NCBI GenBank assembly: GCA_020091685.1 | Contig: CM034608.1 | Location: 10,850,522-10,914,521, forward strand | Direction of reading: 5' to 3' | DNA: 64,000 bases | Origin: Lutjanus erythropterus | Lineage: Eukaryota; Chordata; Actinopteri; Lutjaniformes; Lutjanidae | Part shown: positions 10,711 to 23,345 of the stretch, in pieces | Numbering within the stretch: position 1 is the stretch's first letter | Layout of the letters: each line of letters starts with the position of its first letter | Notes under the pieces: generated by a model | The model's input: the letters and a program-made list of their open reading frames with translations, nothing else | Told to the model about the DNA's origin: nothing | Database searches by the model: none | Position numbers and translations under genes: made by a program

Positions 10711-11232
10711 TTAAGGGTAATTTGGATTATTTGATGTGGGGTTGAATGCAGTAGATGCCGGACAGTATGGTGACATAGGCCTAAGCATAATATTGCTCTT
10801 TTCCAAACTAAGCAAACTCCATTTGTTGAAATCATGCTCCTTCGTGAAACGCAGGAGTTGCTGGTTTATGGCTGCCTTGAGCTGTTTGTTTGTTTAAGCA
10901 TGTGTGACTTCGGTGCATCGGACCTTTTAAAACACAGAAGTAACTCATTTTGCCTATGGTTTGGTTGTTTGGAGAGGATATATTTCTATATGACAGTGGT
11001 TTCTGCAAGGAAAGGCTGAAAAGTAAAGCCCTGAAAATATTCTAAACATAACGCATAACTTAAATTGAGATTGATTTCATAGGTGGACCTTTGCTGCTGA
11101 CCCTGTCCAAACCAGTAAACTGCTTAACTTACATGCTATTTCTCCATGTGACTGCTATCCACTAGAACTAATACACTGACTATGGATTAGGGCCTCACAG
11201 ACCCACATCAAATAATCCAAGCTCTCCTTTAA
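10711..11232. mobile_element. Foldback element family, copy 2 (TTAA-flanked)
   Basis: The left end reads TTAAGGGTAATTTGGATTAT then TTGATGTGGGG. The reverse complement of the right end reads TTAAAGGAGAGCTTGGATTA then TTTGATGTGGG. TTAA occurs at both borders, as for TTAA-targeting DNA transposons. The interior shares TTTGCTGCTGACCCTGTCC and the GTTTGGAGAG / CAGTGGTTTC segments with copies 1 and 3. It is non-coding. Confidence 0.7.
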
Positions 11233-14200
11233 GACATTTCAGTTGATAAGCATACTGTGTCACCCAGGATATAACTCACCAGTGCTACAAGTATGGGGAC
11301 AGGATAGTTCTCATGGGCTCAGTGGTTTCCTTAGTAACCAGGAAGCAGTGCAGCAGTGCTATTAGTCCTTAAAGATCACACTGATAAATTTGACAGGATT
11401 ACAAAACAGACTCATCCGAAAATTATTTCAAAACTAGAGAGATGCTGAAAAGCAAAACAGATTTTGAAGGGATGAGTTGATGCTTCTGACCTCCTTGTTT
11501 AAACTAAACAAAACTCCCGCTGCAAAGACTTATCGTCTCTGATGACTGTTTTATGTTTCACATGAGCTCTGACATCCGTCAAAAGAAAGGATCCTTGGAC
11601 CATCTGTGTTGTGATTACTGAGGGCACAATTCTCCTCCCTCGTCTATGGACCTGCATTCCACCATTTTTCCTTCCAACGTCCAGATTGTTTCCACATTCA
11701 TGCAGGTAACAGAGTCACGTTTTGTGAGCTGTTGTGGCAGGACTGAAATTTCCTTCAAGACCATGTGAACAGGGAATGACTCAATCGAGAATAATGATAC
11801 AACAAATGGGCACAGAGATTTGTTGTATCTTTTACACACACTTCAACTTGCTTGGTCGAGAGCTTGTCAGAGCAGCCGCTCCTGCCGATGTGTGACACCT
11901 GCGTCATTTCTGTGGGAAAATTTTAAGAATGATGCAAAACGTTCTTCTTCAGTTTTTAGCTTATGTAAATGTGTGATCAGCCCACAACTTCTCCTCTACT
12001 GTTGATCATGATGAAGCTGACAATGCACCTCTGGCTGTGATCACACTTTTGGTTGGCAGTGACTTGGGACTTGTTGTGGTCAATCACGTGTCTGCAGGCT
12101 GCATTCAATCACCCGTCAAACCAGTAATAACACATTAGGAACATACTTCAACTGTCCCACTCATGCTTGTGTTTTTTCTTTATGTATTACTTATTTCCAC
12201 TCAGTGTATAAGCAGTACATGAAATCAACTAAAGGGCATTCATTGTGATCATCGTAAAGCTGAGCATACACTGTATCATTTTAGGCCGTTTCTGACCTGA
12301 TTTTTAGCGCACTCATCTTAGAGTTGCACAGAATTTCAGCTTCATCGACATCATTTGCTGTGCATTGTTCAGGGGAGCGAGAATGATCACCTGCTCCCAA
12401 ATGGCAATCAAACGTTAGGATGAATATCTGATTTGTCAGTAAGGTTGGTCCTCTTTGTCAGGCTCTGAGCATCTGAAATTGCCATGGTGACATGGTGCAT
12501 CATGTGGATGGAAAATCTGGACTGTAAAACATAGCTAGCTTACCTCAAATTATCTCTGAAAATGGACAAGCCGTACTGTCAACGCTCTTCTCGCCATCTG
12601 TGAGCCCAAATATGGGACCTCAGAGTTTTACACAGGATGGCAGCTGATCAAGCCAGCCAGTTTCTGCCTGATAGCAATATTGCTACCAAACAAAACCTCT
12701 GCCTGCCTTGGAGCTTTCAAACAAGTTTTTAATGACAATTGTCAATAACCAGAAATGTCTGCACGCTCAATCTGACTGTGTGAAGTTAAACTTATGTAGA
12801 TCAGATCAGAGCAGATGTTGTAGCTGGAGAATAAAAAGTTACACTTGCTTCAATAGTTACTGTGTATTGTGCTGAAACATTAAGGCCAATGTATCCATTA
12901 AAATAAGGCTTTGTGAGTGGGAATAATGGCCACTTGATTTTTGTTGAATGTTTGTTTTTTTACACAGCACTACCTGGTGGTGATGCTGCAATGCAGAATT
13001 GCACTGACAAAACAAGAAGCTGTGTTAAAATAATAAAGTGTTAAAATGTCATAGTTGTTGTCAAAGTTCATAGAGAGTTTAACTCATGGGTAGATCTGTT
13101 TAACTATTTCAGATGTGTGAATTTAATGGTTGTCATGGTATAATTAAGTTTAAACTACTGTAGACTGTCCTGGCTGTCAGGCGCTTGTTGGTTGACTGAT
13201 GATATTTGATGGTCTTGGCAGACACATTCCTAACTCGAGTTTTGGCTTTCATGTTTTACATTTACATACATTAGCTGTTTGTTCTGCTTACAGTGTCTGC
13301 ACAAGCAGATAATGTAAATGTTCTAACAAAGGTCCTCTTCAGACTCATCTGGCCTTCATTTTTATCTCAGCTAATGCAAAATGAACTGTGGTTTTGAGCG
13401 AAGCTGCCTTTTATCACTGTGACATCTCCATTGTTAGTGAGGTGTTTGTGATGCACAAATAATACTATTTTGGATAGGAGACATTTTTGACATGATTATC
13501 ATATATTGTGGTTACTGTCTGTGACTTTTCGGAGAGAAATTTAGTTTTAGAGATAACGTTGGGTGGCATGGGAATTTGTTTATCATCACAACACCCCCTG
13601 TCATAGGGTACACCTGATGCTAAATATTGCCATCGAAACAAAAATGTGACCTCTGTGCAGAATAGTTGATGTGTGGGCTAAAAGAACAACTTGTAGCCCT
13701 GCAGAAACTACATGTGACAGCCCTGCTTGTGTTAGACCCGTCCAGACTGACTCTAGGAAATGGAGACTGACATGGAGAAAATATAAAAGATGATGAGAAA
13801 GACATCAAAAAGCAGGCAGGCACACATCCACTTACCTCAGGTTTGGACCTATACACTAGTCTGTTTTAATGGTCAGCATACCTGTTGAGCACCATTTACT
13901 AAACAGATTCCTGGTGTACTGTCTACTCTCCAACAATTAATGTGCACATACTGCTGCACCAGCATCCTTTGGGAGTTGCCACTGCACTCCAACACTGTAG
14001 TTAGCACTGTGGATGAAAATGTGTATCTTTACATGCATTGACATTCCCAATGGAGCAAAGAGACTATTTCAAAATATGTTTTGTAGTGGACAGAGAAAGT
14101 TCAAATTAGTGCAGAATGTTCTCCAATGAGTAAGTGTCTGATTGTGAGTTGTAAGAAATCTTTAATAATCTTTTAGAAGGAGTAGATATTTATAACTCTC

Positions 14201-14690
14201 AAATTGAGCAATATGTTAATGGAGCCTGGCAGGCAGACACTGAACTCAGACTTCAGTGTGTGTGTTGTCAAAGCATACAGCGTGCAGTTTCAGTAGCTCA
14301 TGCCGGTGGGCACTGAAACACATCAGCTTGTGAAAAAAAACCCACGTCACTCTTGGTGCCTCCTTCCTCTTCCTTTCTTGCAAATCTTCATGAGAGTGAG
14401 TGAGTGTGTGGTTCAAACCATATAAATGATTTGTACAGTGAGAAAGAGCAGAAAGCAGAACCAAAGTATGCGAGAGGAAATGAGTGAGGGAATTATTTTA
14501 CAGCTGTATCAGATATAAGAATATCCCATACACATACACATACAGATTACTAGTGCACTGTCTCACTAAATGTGCAGACGAACTCTGCTGCAAAACTCAC
14601 TTATATTTACTGTCAACACTGACCGACATCCACATGAAAATGCCGCTTTAAATATAATAAATTAACTATTTTACTTTCTCAGCCATCAAT
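11233..14690. other. Intronic, no gene recognised
   Basis: This is about 3.5 kb of ordinary AT-rich DNA. Short open frames occur (for example 11615-11839 and 13620-13856, minus strand) without similarity I recognise and without coding signatures. CACTACCTGGTGGTGATG near 12968 resembles an end of a fish repeat but is too short to call. Confidence 0.5.
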
Positions 14691-15185
14691 CTGTGATGAA
14701 AAAAACATAATGACAAAGCAAAAACATGTTTTCTGCATTTCTACAAACTTATTAAAATCAATAAATCAAATCTCTCAGTTAAGTATTCAATAACATTCTC
14801 CCCTGGTGAGACAAAGTGCAGCCAAATACCAGAGGTCCTTGAAGTAAAGCAGCTGCACAACCTCACACTGGGCCAATTATTCACCTTAAACATGACAGCA
14901 ACCTGAGGCATACAGTTCAGCCAAGACAAGAAAACACTGGAGTGGTTTCAGGACAAGTCTCTGAATGTCACTGAATGGACATTTGTGGAGAGACCTGGCA
15001 GCTCACAAACTCTCCCCATCCTGCTGACTGAGCTTGAAAGGCTTTGCCAGGAAGAATGAGGGAAACAGCACAAATGCACAAAGCTCCTTCTACAAAGGCC
15101 TGAATTAGTATGAATGCTTCATGTAAATGAGAGATTTCAAACAAACTGTGCTTTGTCCTTATGGATTATTTTGTTTTTATTCATT
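14690..15185 (+). mobile_element. Degenerate Tc1/mariner-like transposon remnant
   Basis: The ends are inverted: ATAATGACAAAGCAAAAACA near 14707 corresponds to TGTGCTTTGTCCTTATGG at 15147-15164. Between them, frames on the + strand decode to pieces of the Tc1-type transposase C-terminus: a His-Leu-Trp-Arg-Asp-Leu-like block (TTTGTGGAGAGACCTGGCAG, about 14983) and the following Leu-Thr-Glu-Leu-Glu-like segment. Much of the gene is deleted, and stop codons and frameshifts interrupt the rest. It is a dead copy. Confidence 0.65.
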
Positions 15186-18100
15186 GTCAGTCCATTTTGA
15201 ATTGAATATCAGCAATTCTTGAGAACTGGGACAAATCATGTCTTACACCCCAAAAACTATTATTATTATATATTTTTTTAAATATTGGTGCAAAACAAAA
15301 CAATACAATAGTGACTTTACAGATACAACATTGATTGAGATAAAGGCAGAATACACAGAATAAATTAATAAATAATGATGTGTAAAACTTGACAAGGCAC
15401 ATGTTTTTCCTTTTCTTTCTTTTCTTTCTTTTAAATACTATTAAAAATGATTCATAACAATACTGTAATTCCATTTTTTGTGAAAATGTATCTTATATAT
15501 ATATATATATATGAAATATATGCAATGAATGAAATGTTTTGGTCTGCTTTAATTTTTAAAAATTTTGCCTGCTGCTAGAAGACACACTTGTCCCAGGCAC
15601 GAATTCACAACTCAAAATCTAAAACTAAAACTACATACTCCTAAGTATAAAACGTGCTATTATCACCATCTTTGTTTTAAAATTATTTTTTAATGAAAAT
15701 GTAAATAAAAATTATGGTTATGGTTATTATCTGTATTTTGAGTAGCATTTAGAGAACTTTACTTTGACAAGTAAAATAGTATTTTAAAAAAATATTTTTC
15801 CAGCATGATAGAAAAGTTAAAATCAAAACCTTCTCACAATCCCAATTATCAAAAAGTGAAAAGGTTCGAGTGCTCTCCAAATCCACTGTACCTCTTATTT
15901 TTCCTTTCTTCCTCGAGTGAAGAACTTAGAACGTACCTTCTGTTTTCTGAAGTGCAACATAAATAAAGCTGGCATGCTTTTGGCCGTCAGTCTGGTCTTC
16001 AGTTCAGCTGAGGTCAGGTGACTGGTTTGGCCAGTAAAGGACATTCTTGCTTGGCCATAAAAAAAACTCCTTGGTTGTCCCATGAGCGTGTTTAAAAATA
16101 TTGTCTCGCTGCATTGTTCTAAAATTGGGAATTTAGGGACTATATAAACAAGGGCCAGTCACCTAATCTGGATATATAGGTCTCAAAGAACATTAAAGCT
16201 CCAAGTCAGCACTTTGACCATCTAATCATTGGTTTACTTTAAATGTAATATACTGACATTGAGCCAGATACTAGACAGATACTTACAGAATGCACTATCT
16301 TGCTTAAATTTTCTATGTTGTGTAATTTCTTTGCATGGGAAGATTTTAAGTCAATGCACTTTGTACACACACCTTTTAAAGTTACTTTGATTGCTGCACA
16401 TGCAGGCAAGCATTTGTTTTCATTCAGTGCACAGCATTAGTGATTTTGACTGTCCGGATCATTCAGTCTCTGCAGACCGCACTGACGCAATTCCAGATTG
16501 CATCTGCTGCGGTGATGTAATCAGTGGAATCTGTCTCCAATAGTGTGATTTCATTAGAGGATGACTGAACACACCCAACAATAAACTGCACAGGAACCTG
16601 ACACATGTGGTAGAGGCTGTTTATCATTGCTAAACATTTGGAGAAGTGTGGTGATCATAATAAATGCATGATAATGCAAAAAATTTATACACCGCTGTAA
16701 ATATACAGTTACATGGAACAAAAGTGGACATCAAGTTTCCCCAGTTCCTCTTGTCCTGCATCATGTTGTGGCAGCGTCCGGAGTGTAAGCACGTACTGCA
16801 TGTTACGTTTTTCAGGTCAGCTTTCTCCCTCATCATGATAAGAGTGCACTGTTTATTTATTAGCATATTAGTTAGTATAGATGTGTGTGTTCATGTACAA
16901 AAAAGTGACAATTTTTAAAAAGTTATTTTGTGTAACTCTGTAAACCAGCCTGTATCAAGTCCCAGATTGTCAAATAGGCCTACAAACATTTTGTCACGCT
17001 GGATTACTCTTTCATACAGATGGTAGAAGGAACTGTATTATGTCACAAAACATATTCATTCGACTTATGCCAATTACATCACGTGACTTTTGTAAGCTGT
17101 GACACATAATTCGCCTTACATAACCTTTTTTACGTACATAACCTTACGTATGTGACTTCTGTCACTTCCATCATGTAAATTGTCTCATTGAACATCGCAT
17201 ACTTATTTTACCTGCATAATTATTCACATGTGACTTGTGTCACTTACATCACATGATTTGTAATGTAATGTATGTAATGTAATGTAGCATACTTACTTTA
17301 ACCCAAAATCTGATCTTTTCCTAATTAACCAAATAGATTTGGTATCTAATCCTAACCAAACTGTAACTTTCATAAAGTTAACCATGTGTTTAAAAAGTCT
17401 TTCATATCGCCACTCAGTGAGTACCCTGTGCATCTGTATGATGCTAAAGTTCGTGACAAAATGAAAATGGGTTGTATAAACACACACAGGTCTTTGTGCT
17501 TCCAAAACACTGACACATTGCTGTCACTCATTTAAACATTGTTCTCTGCAACCACTAGTTATCAAAGCTGAACAAATGCAACCAAGTTTAAGTTGTAAAA
17601 TGGTTTACTCACCAGGTATCTGTGCAATACTGCTTATGATTATGCATTTCTGAAGGCTTACACCAGGGTTAATTTCATAATTGCAATTTTTCCTGCCATT
17701 TGAAAACCTGCTTTACTAAAACATGTGGAACAGATCATAGCAAAAAGACCTTACAGGAAAGAAGCTTATTAGATGGACATTTGCAAAATGAAAGGGTGTG
17801 TAATACGCTGCTCCGCAGATAATAACCCATGAGCTAGATTCGGGTTGTCGCTATGCTTTCCCAAGCTATGATCCCTGGAAGAATTTATAGCCAAATTAAA
17901 ACGGCTTGTATATGTTATTTATGATTCTGGCTGTTATTTAGAAATAAAACATTGCGTTCAGTGGCTTTGTACAAACCAGAAACCACTGTGACACAGCCTG
18001 TCTCCACAGGGCTGTGTGTAATTTAACAAGTTAACTCCTTCTCCCTTGGGAATAAATGATTGTTTTGCCAGAGTACGTCCAAGAGTAAATTCTCCAGACG

Positions 18101-18266
18101 TGCTACTGTTGGTAATGTGATGAAATGGTGCTTCATGAATCTCCTGTAATGTGGTTTCCTTAATATTATCATTTAAAATACACAACTTTTTTTATAGTTG
18201 TGGTTAAGTTCAAATGTGTTTTTTTTGGCTTTTCTACAATAATATTCTAGACAGATACCCCTAACT
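15186..18266. other. Intronic, with a short AT microsatellite and a CATGTGACTT-rich patch
   Basis: No gene was recognised. An (AT)n run lies at 15494-15512. The patch 17075-17290 repeats degenerate units such as TGTGACTTCTGTCACTTCCA and TGTGACTTGTGTCACTTACA, ending in TGTAATGTAATG repeats. The stretch 16440-16560 is less AT-rich than its surroundings and is listed as a possible conserved non-coding element. Confidence 0.45.
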
Positions 18267-18430
18267 CAGGGGTGTCAAACTAATTTTAGTTCATGGGCCA
18301 CATACAGCCCAATTTGATCTCACCAGACCAATAAAACAGTTACATAATAACCTGTAAATAACAAATCCTCCAAATTTTTTAAGAACAATTTCAACAACAA
18401 CAGTACTTACTAATTTACTAATGTATGCAC
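18267..18430 (+). mobile_element. hAT-like element end (CAGGGGTGTCAAACT)
   Basis: It starts CAGGGGTGTCAAACTAATTT and continues with GTTCATGGGCCACATACAGC and CCAATTTGATCTCACCAGAC. This is the characteristic terminus of a hAT-superfamily non-autonomous element found in many fish. The distal end was not located, so the true length is unclear. Confidence 0.75.
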
Positions 18431-18554
18431 TGTGAGATTTGAACAACTTATTGAGATCTGAAGAATTATTTCAATTTTTCAGATGTTTCCGCTCCCTTGT
18501 AGTAATCCTGCACCTGCAGAGAGTCAGGTTATCTCCGTCCTTGCAAAACCATTT

Positions 18555-19150
18555 TTGAATCATCTATTCTATTCTATCCTAGTTATGTTGATTCTAGTAG
18601 AGTCAAGTTTTAATTGAATTTACTACAGTAATATTCTAGATTCCACTCATTCTGTTCTATTCTAGTTGAACTAAGTCAAGTCTAGTTTAATCTATCAAGC
18701 AACAAATATGGTCTAGAATATAAGACTTAACACATTCTGTTCTTTTCTATTCTATGCTATTCTATTCGGAGCCAGCATGACTGAGTCCCACTAGGGAAAA
18801 CCCATAAACTTGTTGTGATTTGTGATCGGACAAAAAAACTCTGAAAAAATTCCATGAGCACAGAATTCACCTGTTTGCAGATGAGGCCGAACACTTTATC
18901 TGTTCCCCGAAATCACACGAAGGGAGAGTTTATCCATTTAACCTGAAACCTCCTTTTCTCCTCAACCATACAGCGTTTTTTCCATGGTGGCTTTTCCGTC
19001 TCATTTCACAACTGCAGCAGCTTTCTACAAGTTTTCATTCCGAACCTGACAGACGCTTGTTAGGGGTGGTGCAGTTTGATGCGGTGGCCAAGTGTTGTAT
19101 TCTATTCTGTTCTATTCTGTTCTGCTCTATTTTATTCTACTCTATTCTTA
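18555..19150. repeat. Degenerate (TTCTA)n pentanucleotide repeats
   Basis: Two clusters, 18560-18775 and 19095-19150, consist largely of TATTCTATTCT, TTCTGTTCTATTC and similar 5-bp-period units with point changes. Between them (18776-19094) is unrecognised single-copy-looking sequence. No coding potential is visible. Confidence 0.7.
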
Positions 19151-19540
19151 GCCACAAATGTAATGGGTGAACATGTGTCAGTTTGGGACTCCGTGTGATG
19201 AGGTGGAAGTGCTTAAGTGGTTGGAAGGGTATCATCCACTGACGAGCCATGAATCAGCCCGTCACGGCTGCAGTCACAAATGACTCAACACCAGCTATCA
19301 ATCCAGGCCTTGTACTAAGCTCTGCCGCTCCGCTGCAACTGTTTGAGAGTATGTGCGAGTGTGTGTGTGTGTGTGTGTGATTTGTGTGCACTCGCCCATG
19401 ATGTTTAAGAGAAAGTCAGAGAATGAACGCCTATGTGTGTCAGTGTTTGTGTGTATTCTGGGGTTGTAGAAGTCCTGTTTCTCTGCTTTCTCGGGTGGGA
19501 GTGTGGAAACAATGGGCACATTGTGTGGAGAGTTGGCAAA
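19151..19540. other. Intronic, with a GT microsatellite
   Basis: A (GT)n run lies at 19359-19379. No gene is visible. Confidence 0.6.
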
Positions 19541-19965
19541 GACGAGAGGGGGAGTTGGTGGAGGAGGAGGAGGAGGAGTGAGGTGGAGAGGAGAGGAGGA
19601 GATAGGGGAGGAAAGCTGAAAAGAAGACAGATGACAGAAGATGAGTTCAAGGGAGAGAAGAGAAAGGTTGAACAGAAATGGGCAGAGAGGAGAGTGGAGA
19701 ATAAGGGAGGAAAGGAAGAACAGAGTGAGAAGTTAAGGAGGTACAGTGTGGAAAAGAGTTAAGTAGAGAGGGAATGAAAGGAAGGAGGAGGGGTAAAAAG
19801 TCAAGAGGTGAGGAAGAGGGGAGCAGCTATGGAAAGGGAAAGGTAAGGGAAAGAAAAAGTGGGAAGACGAGTTGTTAAGGAAGAAATGACTGGTGTGAAG
19901 AAGAGCAGGAGACAAGGAGACAGGGGAGGAAGATAGGAGAAATAGAGCTTGGGGCATGAGAAATA
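19541..19965 (+). repeat. Purine-rich (GA) tract of about 420 bp
   Basis: The + strand is almost entirely A and G (for example GGAGGAGGAGGAGGAGTGAG at 19560-19579, then long AGAGGAGAG and GGAAAGG stretches), with pyrimidines rare. Long frames on either strand here (19405-19762, 19733-20158) come from the low-complexity composition and are not credible proteins. Such tracts can form triplex (H-DNA) structures. Confidence 0.75.
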
Positions 19966-20400
19966 GAATATGTGGGAAGGAGGACAATTCAAGGCAGTTT
20001 ATATGAAAAGTGTTGAAGTGGAAGAAGTATGGAAATTTATAAGTCCTCTCAGTGTCACTTGTCATATATATGATATCCACACTGCCACAACAGTGCCAAG
20101 TGGGAATTTGTGGATCAGGCTCACGTTCAAAATTGAAATCTTTACACCCAGACTGCAATATAGTAGAATGTACAGCCCATAAATCATCTCAGTCTGCACC
20201 GAGATGCAAAATAAATCAGCCTTTTTAAACCAATATGAGATAGTAGCCCTGACACTTCCAAACAAATGAGGACTGGAATACTGTATCACGTCCAGGGTGA
20301 TTTAGACACGCAATGATGTCAAGTGGGTGTAAAGTAACAAAAAACCCCACAATTTACTATGACTGAGAAAGGTCTCTTGCTTAAAAGTTGATTCAAATGT
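19966..20400. other. Intronic, nothing recognised
   Basis: No gene or repeat was recognised. Confidence 0.5.
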
Positions 20401-21112
20401 TGGCTTCATTAGACCATGATCTTGATCACATGCTATGGTGGTTTGAATGTGTCAGCACCTCCAAGTCTGAGGCCAGGGTTCACCGCCAGACAATGGTGGA
20501 TTGCTCTGTTCGGACTGGGAGTGAATTGCTGCCCCAAGTGAAGGAATTTAAGTATCTTAGAGACTGTGAGATAAACTGGCATTTTGATGTGATGTTACAG
20601 ACGTTACGTGATGGACAGTGGTGGTGAAAAGGGAGCTGAGTTGGAAGGCAAAGCTTTCGGTTTTTCAGGCAGTCTACGTTTTCCCTCCCCTGTGTTCATG
20701 AGCTTTGGGTAATGACCAAAAGGAATATGTTGTGGATACAAGGGGCTGAAAATAGTTTCCTTTGTAGGGTGGCTGGGCTCAGCCTTAGAGATGGGGTGAG
20801 GGGGTTGGAGTTCCTTAGCGTCAAAAGGAGCCAGCTGAGCTAGTTTGGGCATCATATTAGGATGCCTCCTGGACGCCTCCCTTTGGAGGTTTTCCAGCTT
20901 GTCCAACTGGAAGAGACCCTGAGGTATCTCATATATCATATATAACATATCTCATCTGAGCTGGGAAGGTCTTGGGATTCCCCAGGAGGAGCTGGAAAGT
21001 GTTGCCTGGGACAGCTATGTCTGGTATACCATGCCTAGCCTGCTACCACTGCGGCCTCACCCCAAATAAGTGGCAGAAAATGGATGGGGTATGGATGGAC
21101 TGATGGATGGGC
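20400..21112 (+). mobile_element. 5'-truncated, decayed LINE fragment (RTE/Rex3-like)
   Basis: The sequence follows the 3' portion of a fish non-LTR retrotransposon. Landmarks are CCAAGTGAAGGAATTTAAGT, GTGAAAAGGGAGCTGAGTTG (about 20623), GGCTCAGCCTTAGAGATGGG, AAAAGGAGCCAGCTGAGCTA, GATGCCTCCTGGACGCCTCC and AAGTGGCAGAAAATGGATGG. It ends in a GGATGG-rich tail, as RTE-type elements do. Numerous stops and indels break the reading frame, so this is a pseudogene fragment. The exact clade is from memory and not certain. Confidence 0.65.
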
Positions 21113-21774
21113 AAAGACATGGATCTGCAATGAGAATGTGACACCAGATGCTATCAACCTTAGGTCTTGGTAAATAAGATAATTCTTAACTAAGTAATCT
21201 GAGGTTTAGGCCATAACTAAACATATGCCAGACAAGTTTCTCTCTAAAGCAGATTTTACCAGACAGTTAAGAGACTTTCTATCACTTTCAGATGTGACCT
21301 TTATCACTCATAACTTATTCACATCAAAATCTGGTTTGAAAAATGCTGCGCAGCTGAGCTCCACAAGTCGGGTGATTGAGTTTATATACTAAAAATAGTT
21401 TGGCATCTTTAAAAATCATCATCATGCCCCAGATGTGTGCAGTGGCATTACTATTCAGTTTGATAATTTATGCATAACTGTAATCACTCTTGGATGCTGC
21501 TCAGCTTTTTATGAAAATGAAAAATTCTTACGAAGTTAGACACCACAATTTTCTGTGAAATGCCATGCTGATGAACTGCAGAGGCCATTTCTCGGACAAT
21601 AAAATATTTTCTGGACCGTAATGTTCGAATTAACTTCAAATGATCACATTTCACTGAGTTCCAAAGTCAGAGGATGTATTCTCTTCTCTATAAAAATAGA
21701 ATATCACCGCAATTCTTTCTGAAAATATGCATCAGCATGATAGCCTTGGGCTTGTACATTTCAAAGTCAAAGTT
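21113..21774. other. Intronic, nothing recognised
   Basis: No gene or repeat was recognised. Confidence 0.5.
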
Positions 21775-22420
21775 TCATAAATCAAGTCCATTTTATTTAT
21801 ATATGGCACAAATCACAAATTTGCCTCAAGGGGCTTTACAATCTGTACAGCATATGACATCCTCTATCCTTGCTCTATTTGGATAAAGAAAAACACACCA
21901 AAAAAAACTTAAACATGGAAACAATGGAAGAGACCTCAGAGACAGAGACAGGGATCTGTCTCTCAGGACAGAAAGAAATTAAACAGATGTAGTGAAATTA
22001 TAGACAATCAGGATGCCAAAATTATAGATAGATTGTTAAAATCTATGAAGAATATGGATCAGGGGGGACATCTGGCAACTTTCAGGGGCCACCTCTCCAC
22101 CACTGAAACCTAGAAGGAGGACAGACTACACAAACACACAAGACACAAGGCTCAAGCACACCATTCACATGATAAAAGAAAAAAAAATAAACACAAAGAG
22201 GGACAGTGAGACAAGGACAACATGCACACAACAGAGAGAGAGAGAGAGACAAAAAGAGAGGCTGAATATCCTGGATGATGAAGATCCAGATCCAAAACAT
22301 CTGGATTGAGGTACCAGGAAAGAGAGAGATCCCAGCACAGAGACGCCCGAGTGAAAAGAGAGGACAAGGAGGAGAAAGTAAGGGGAGAGAAACATAGGCA
22401 CATGACTTGTACACTTGTGT
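21775..22420 (+). repeat. Teleost interspersed repeat (TTTACAATCTGTACAGCATA family), 5' part
   Basis: TGCCTCAAGGGGCTTTACAA is followed by TCTGTACAGCATATGACATC, AACAATGGAAGAGACCTCAG and GGGGACATCTGGCAACTTTC. This order matches a long non-coding repeat frequent in perciform genomes. A GA microsatellite lies at 22233-22250. What looks like its continuation is at 23130-23345. The transposon class is not known to me. Confidence 0.6.
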
Positions 22421-22704
22421 ACTTGTGGGGCAACAAACAAACAGAGGGTTGGAGAGATGCAGTGGTTTTCAGAAAGTTTACAGTATTCTTTTATGGGATT
22501 ACAGCAAAAGATTAATTGAGACTGAGCCCAACCAGCTGGAAGTATAATGGAAACACGCTGAGGGCTTTAGGGGACCACAAATTGTTCAAATGGCCCATTA
22601 TTTCAAAACCTCAATAGTCTGACAAGTGTCCCATTGGACCAAAATCCAATTTGTAAACAAAACAAAAGTCCATTGTTCCGAAGACATGTTGCTCAGAAGA
22701 TGTA

Positions 22705-22985
22705 GGTTTTTTGCCCTTAAAGGACCTAATATGGCAAAAATTGAGTATAGTACTCACAAGTATGTTTTCATTAGAGTACAATAATTCGAAAATAAGAATT
22801 GTTGTGTTTTTGTTACCTCAGAATGAGCCGTTTATGAGGGCACGGATCCTCTTCCACAGAGGCCGCAATGTTGTAGTGCCATGTTTCTGCAGTAGTAGTT
22901 GCATGTTTTGTTGCCACCATAATTTCTTGCACGTTTGGAAGGGGAAGGTGAGGCAATGTGTTTGCAGTCTGTGAGGTCACCATTA
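22705..22985 (+). repeat. Teleost interspersed repeat (TTGTTGTGTTTTTGTTACCT family)
   Basis: AAGGACCTAATATGGCAAAA is followed by AAATAAGAATTGTTGTGTTT, ATGAGCCGTTTATGAGGGCA, CGGATCCTCTTCCACAGAGG and a GTTTGGAAGGGGAAGGTGAG segment, ending with GTGAGGTCACCATTAGAAG. This arrangement is a repeat known from many fish. It probably inserted into the element running 21775-23345. Confidence 0.6.
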
Positions 22986-23129
22986 GAAGTCCTGCATTGT
23001 GATACTTTGGAGCAATCGAGCAGTTGTTTTCAAGATAATGGACTGATGGACAAATCGGTCATTTTTTGGAAAGTGATCAAAGAACAAGGAACAATCTGAA
23101 AGTTAAGGCAAAATCATGAGTTTTGAGAA

Positions 23130-23345
23130 ATGATTTGAAAGTATTAACAGAGTCATATTCTCTGTTATCAGCCATCAGGTTTTTCCAGAGGAAGGGGGAA
23201 CAATAGGAAAGGGCCTGCTGACTTCTTTTGAACTGTGGGATAAAGCAGGAGATCAAGGAGATCAGACAGGTATGTAAGGGTCATCATTTACAATTTTGTA
23301 AGTCATCAGAAGCACCTTACAGTTTGATCTGGATATGAACTTAAG
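23130..23345 (+). repeat. Continuation of the 21775 repeat
   Basis: TTTTTCCAGAGGAAGGGGGA, ATAGGAAAGGGCCTGCTGAC and CATCAGAAGCACCTTACAGT match the downstream half of the same fish repeat. This suggests one long element interrupted around 22420-23130. Confidence 0.5.

Noticed and set aside
19405-20158. Several 63-141 codon frames on both strands
   Set aside because: They fall in a purine/pyrimidine low-complexity tract, and their biased composition (Arg/Glu/Gly or Ser/Leu/Pro) explains them.
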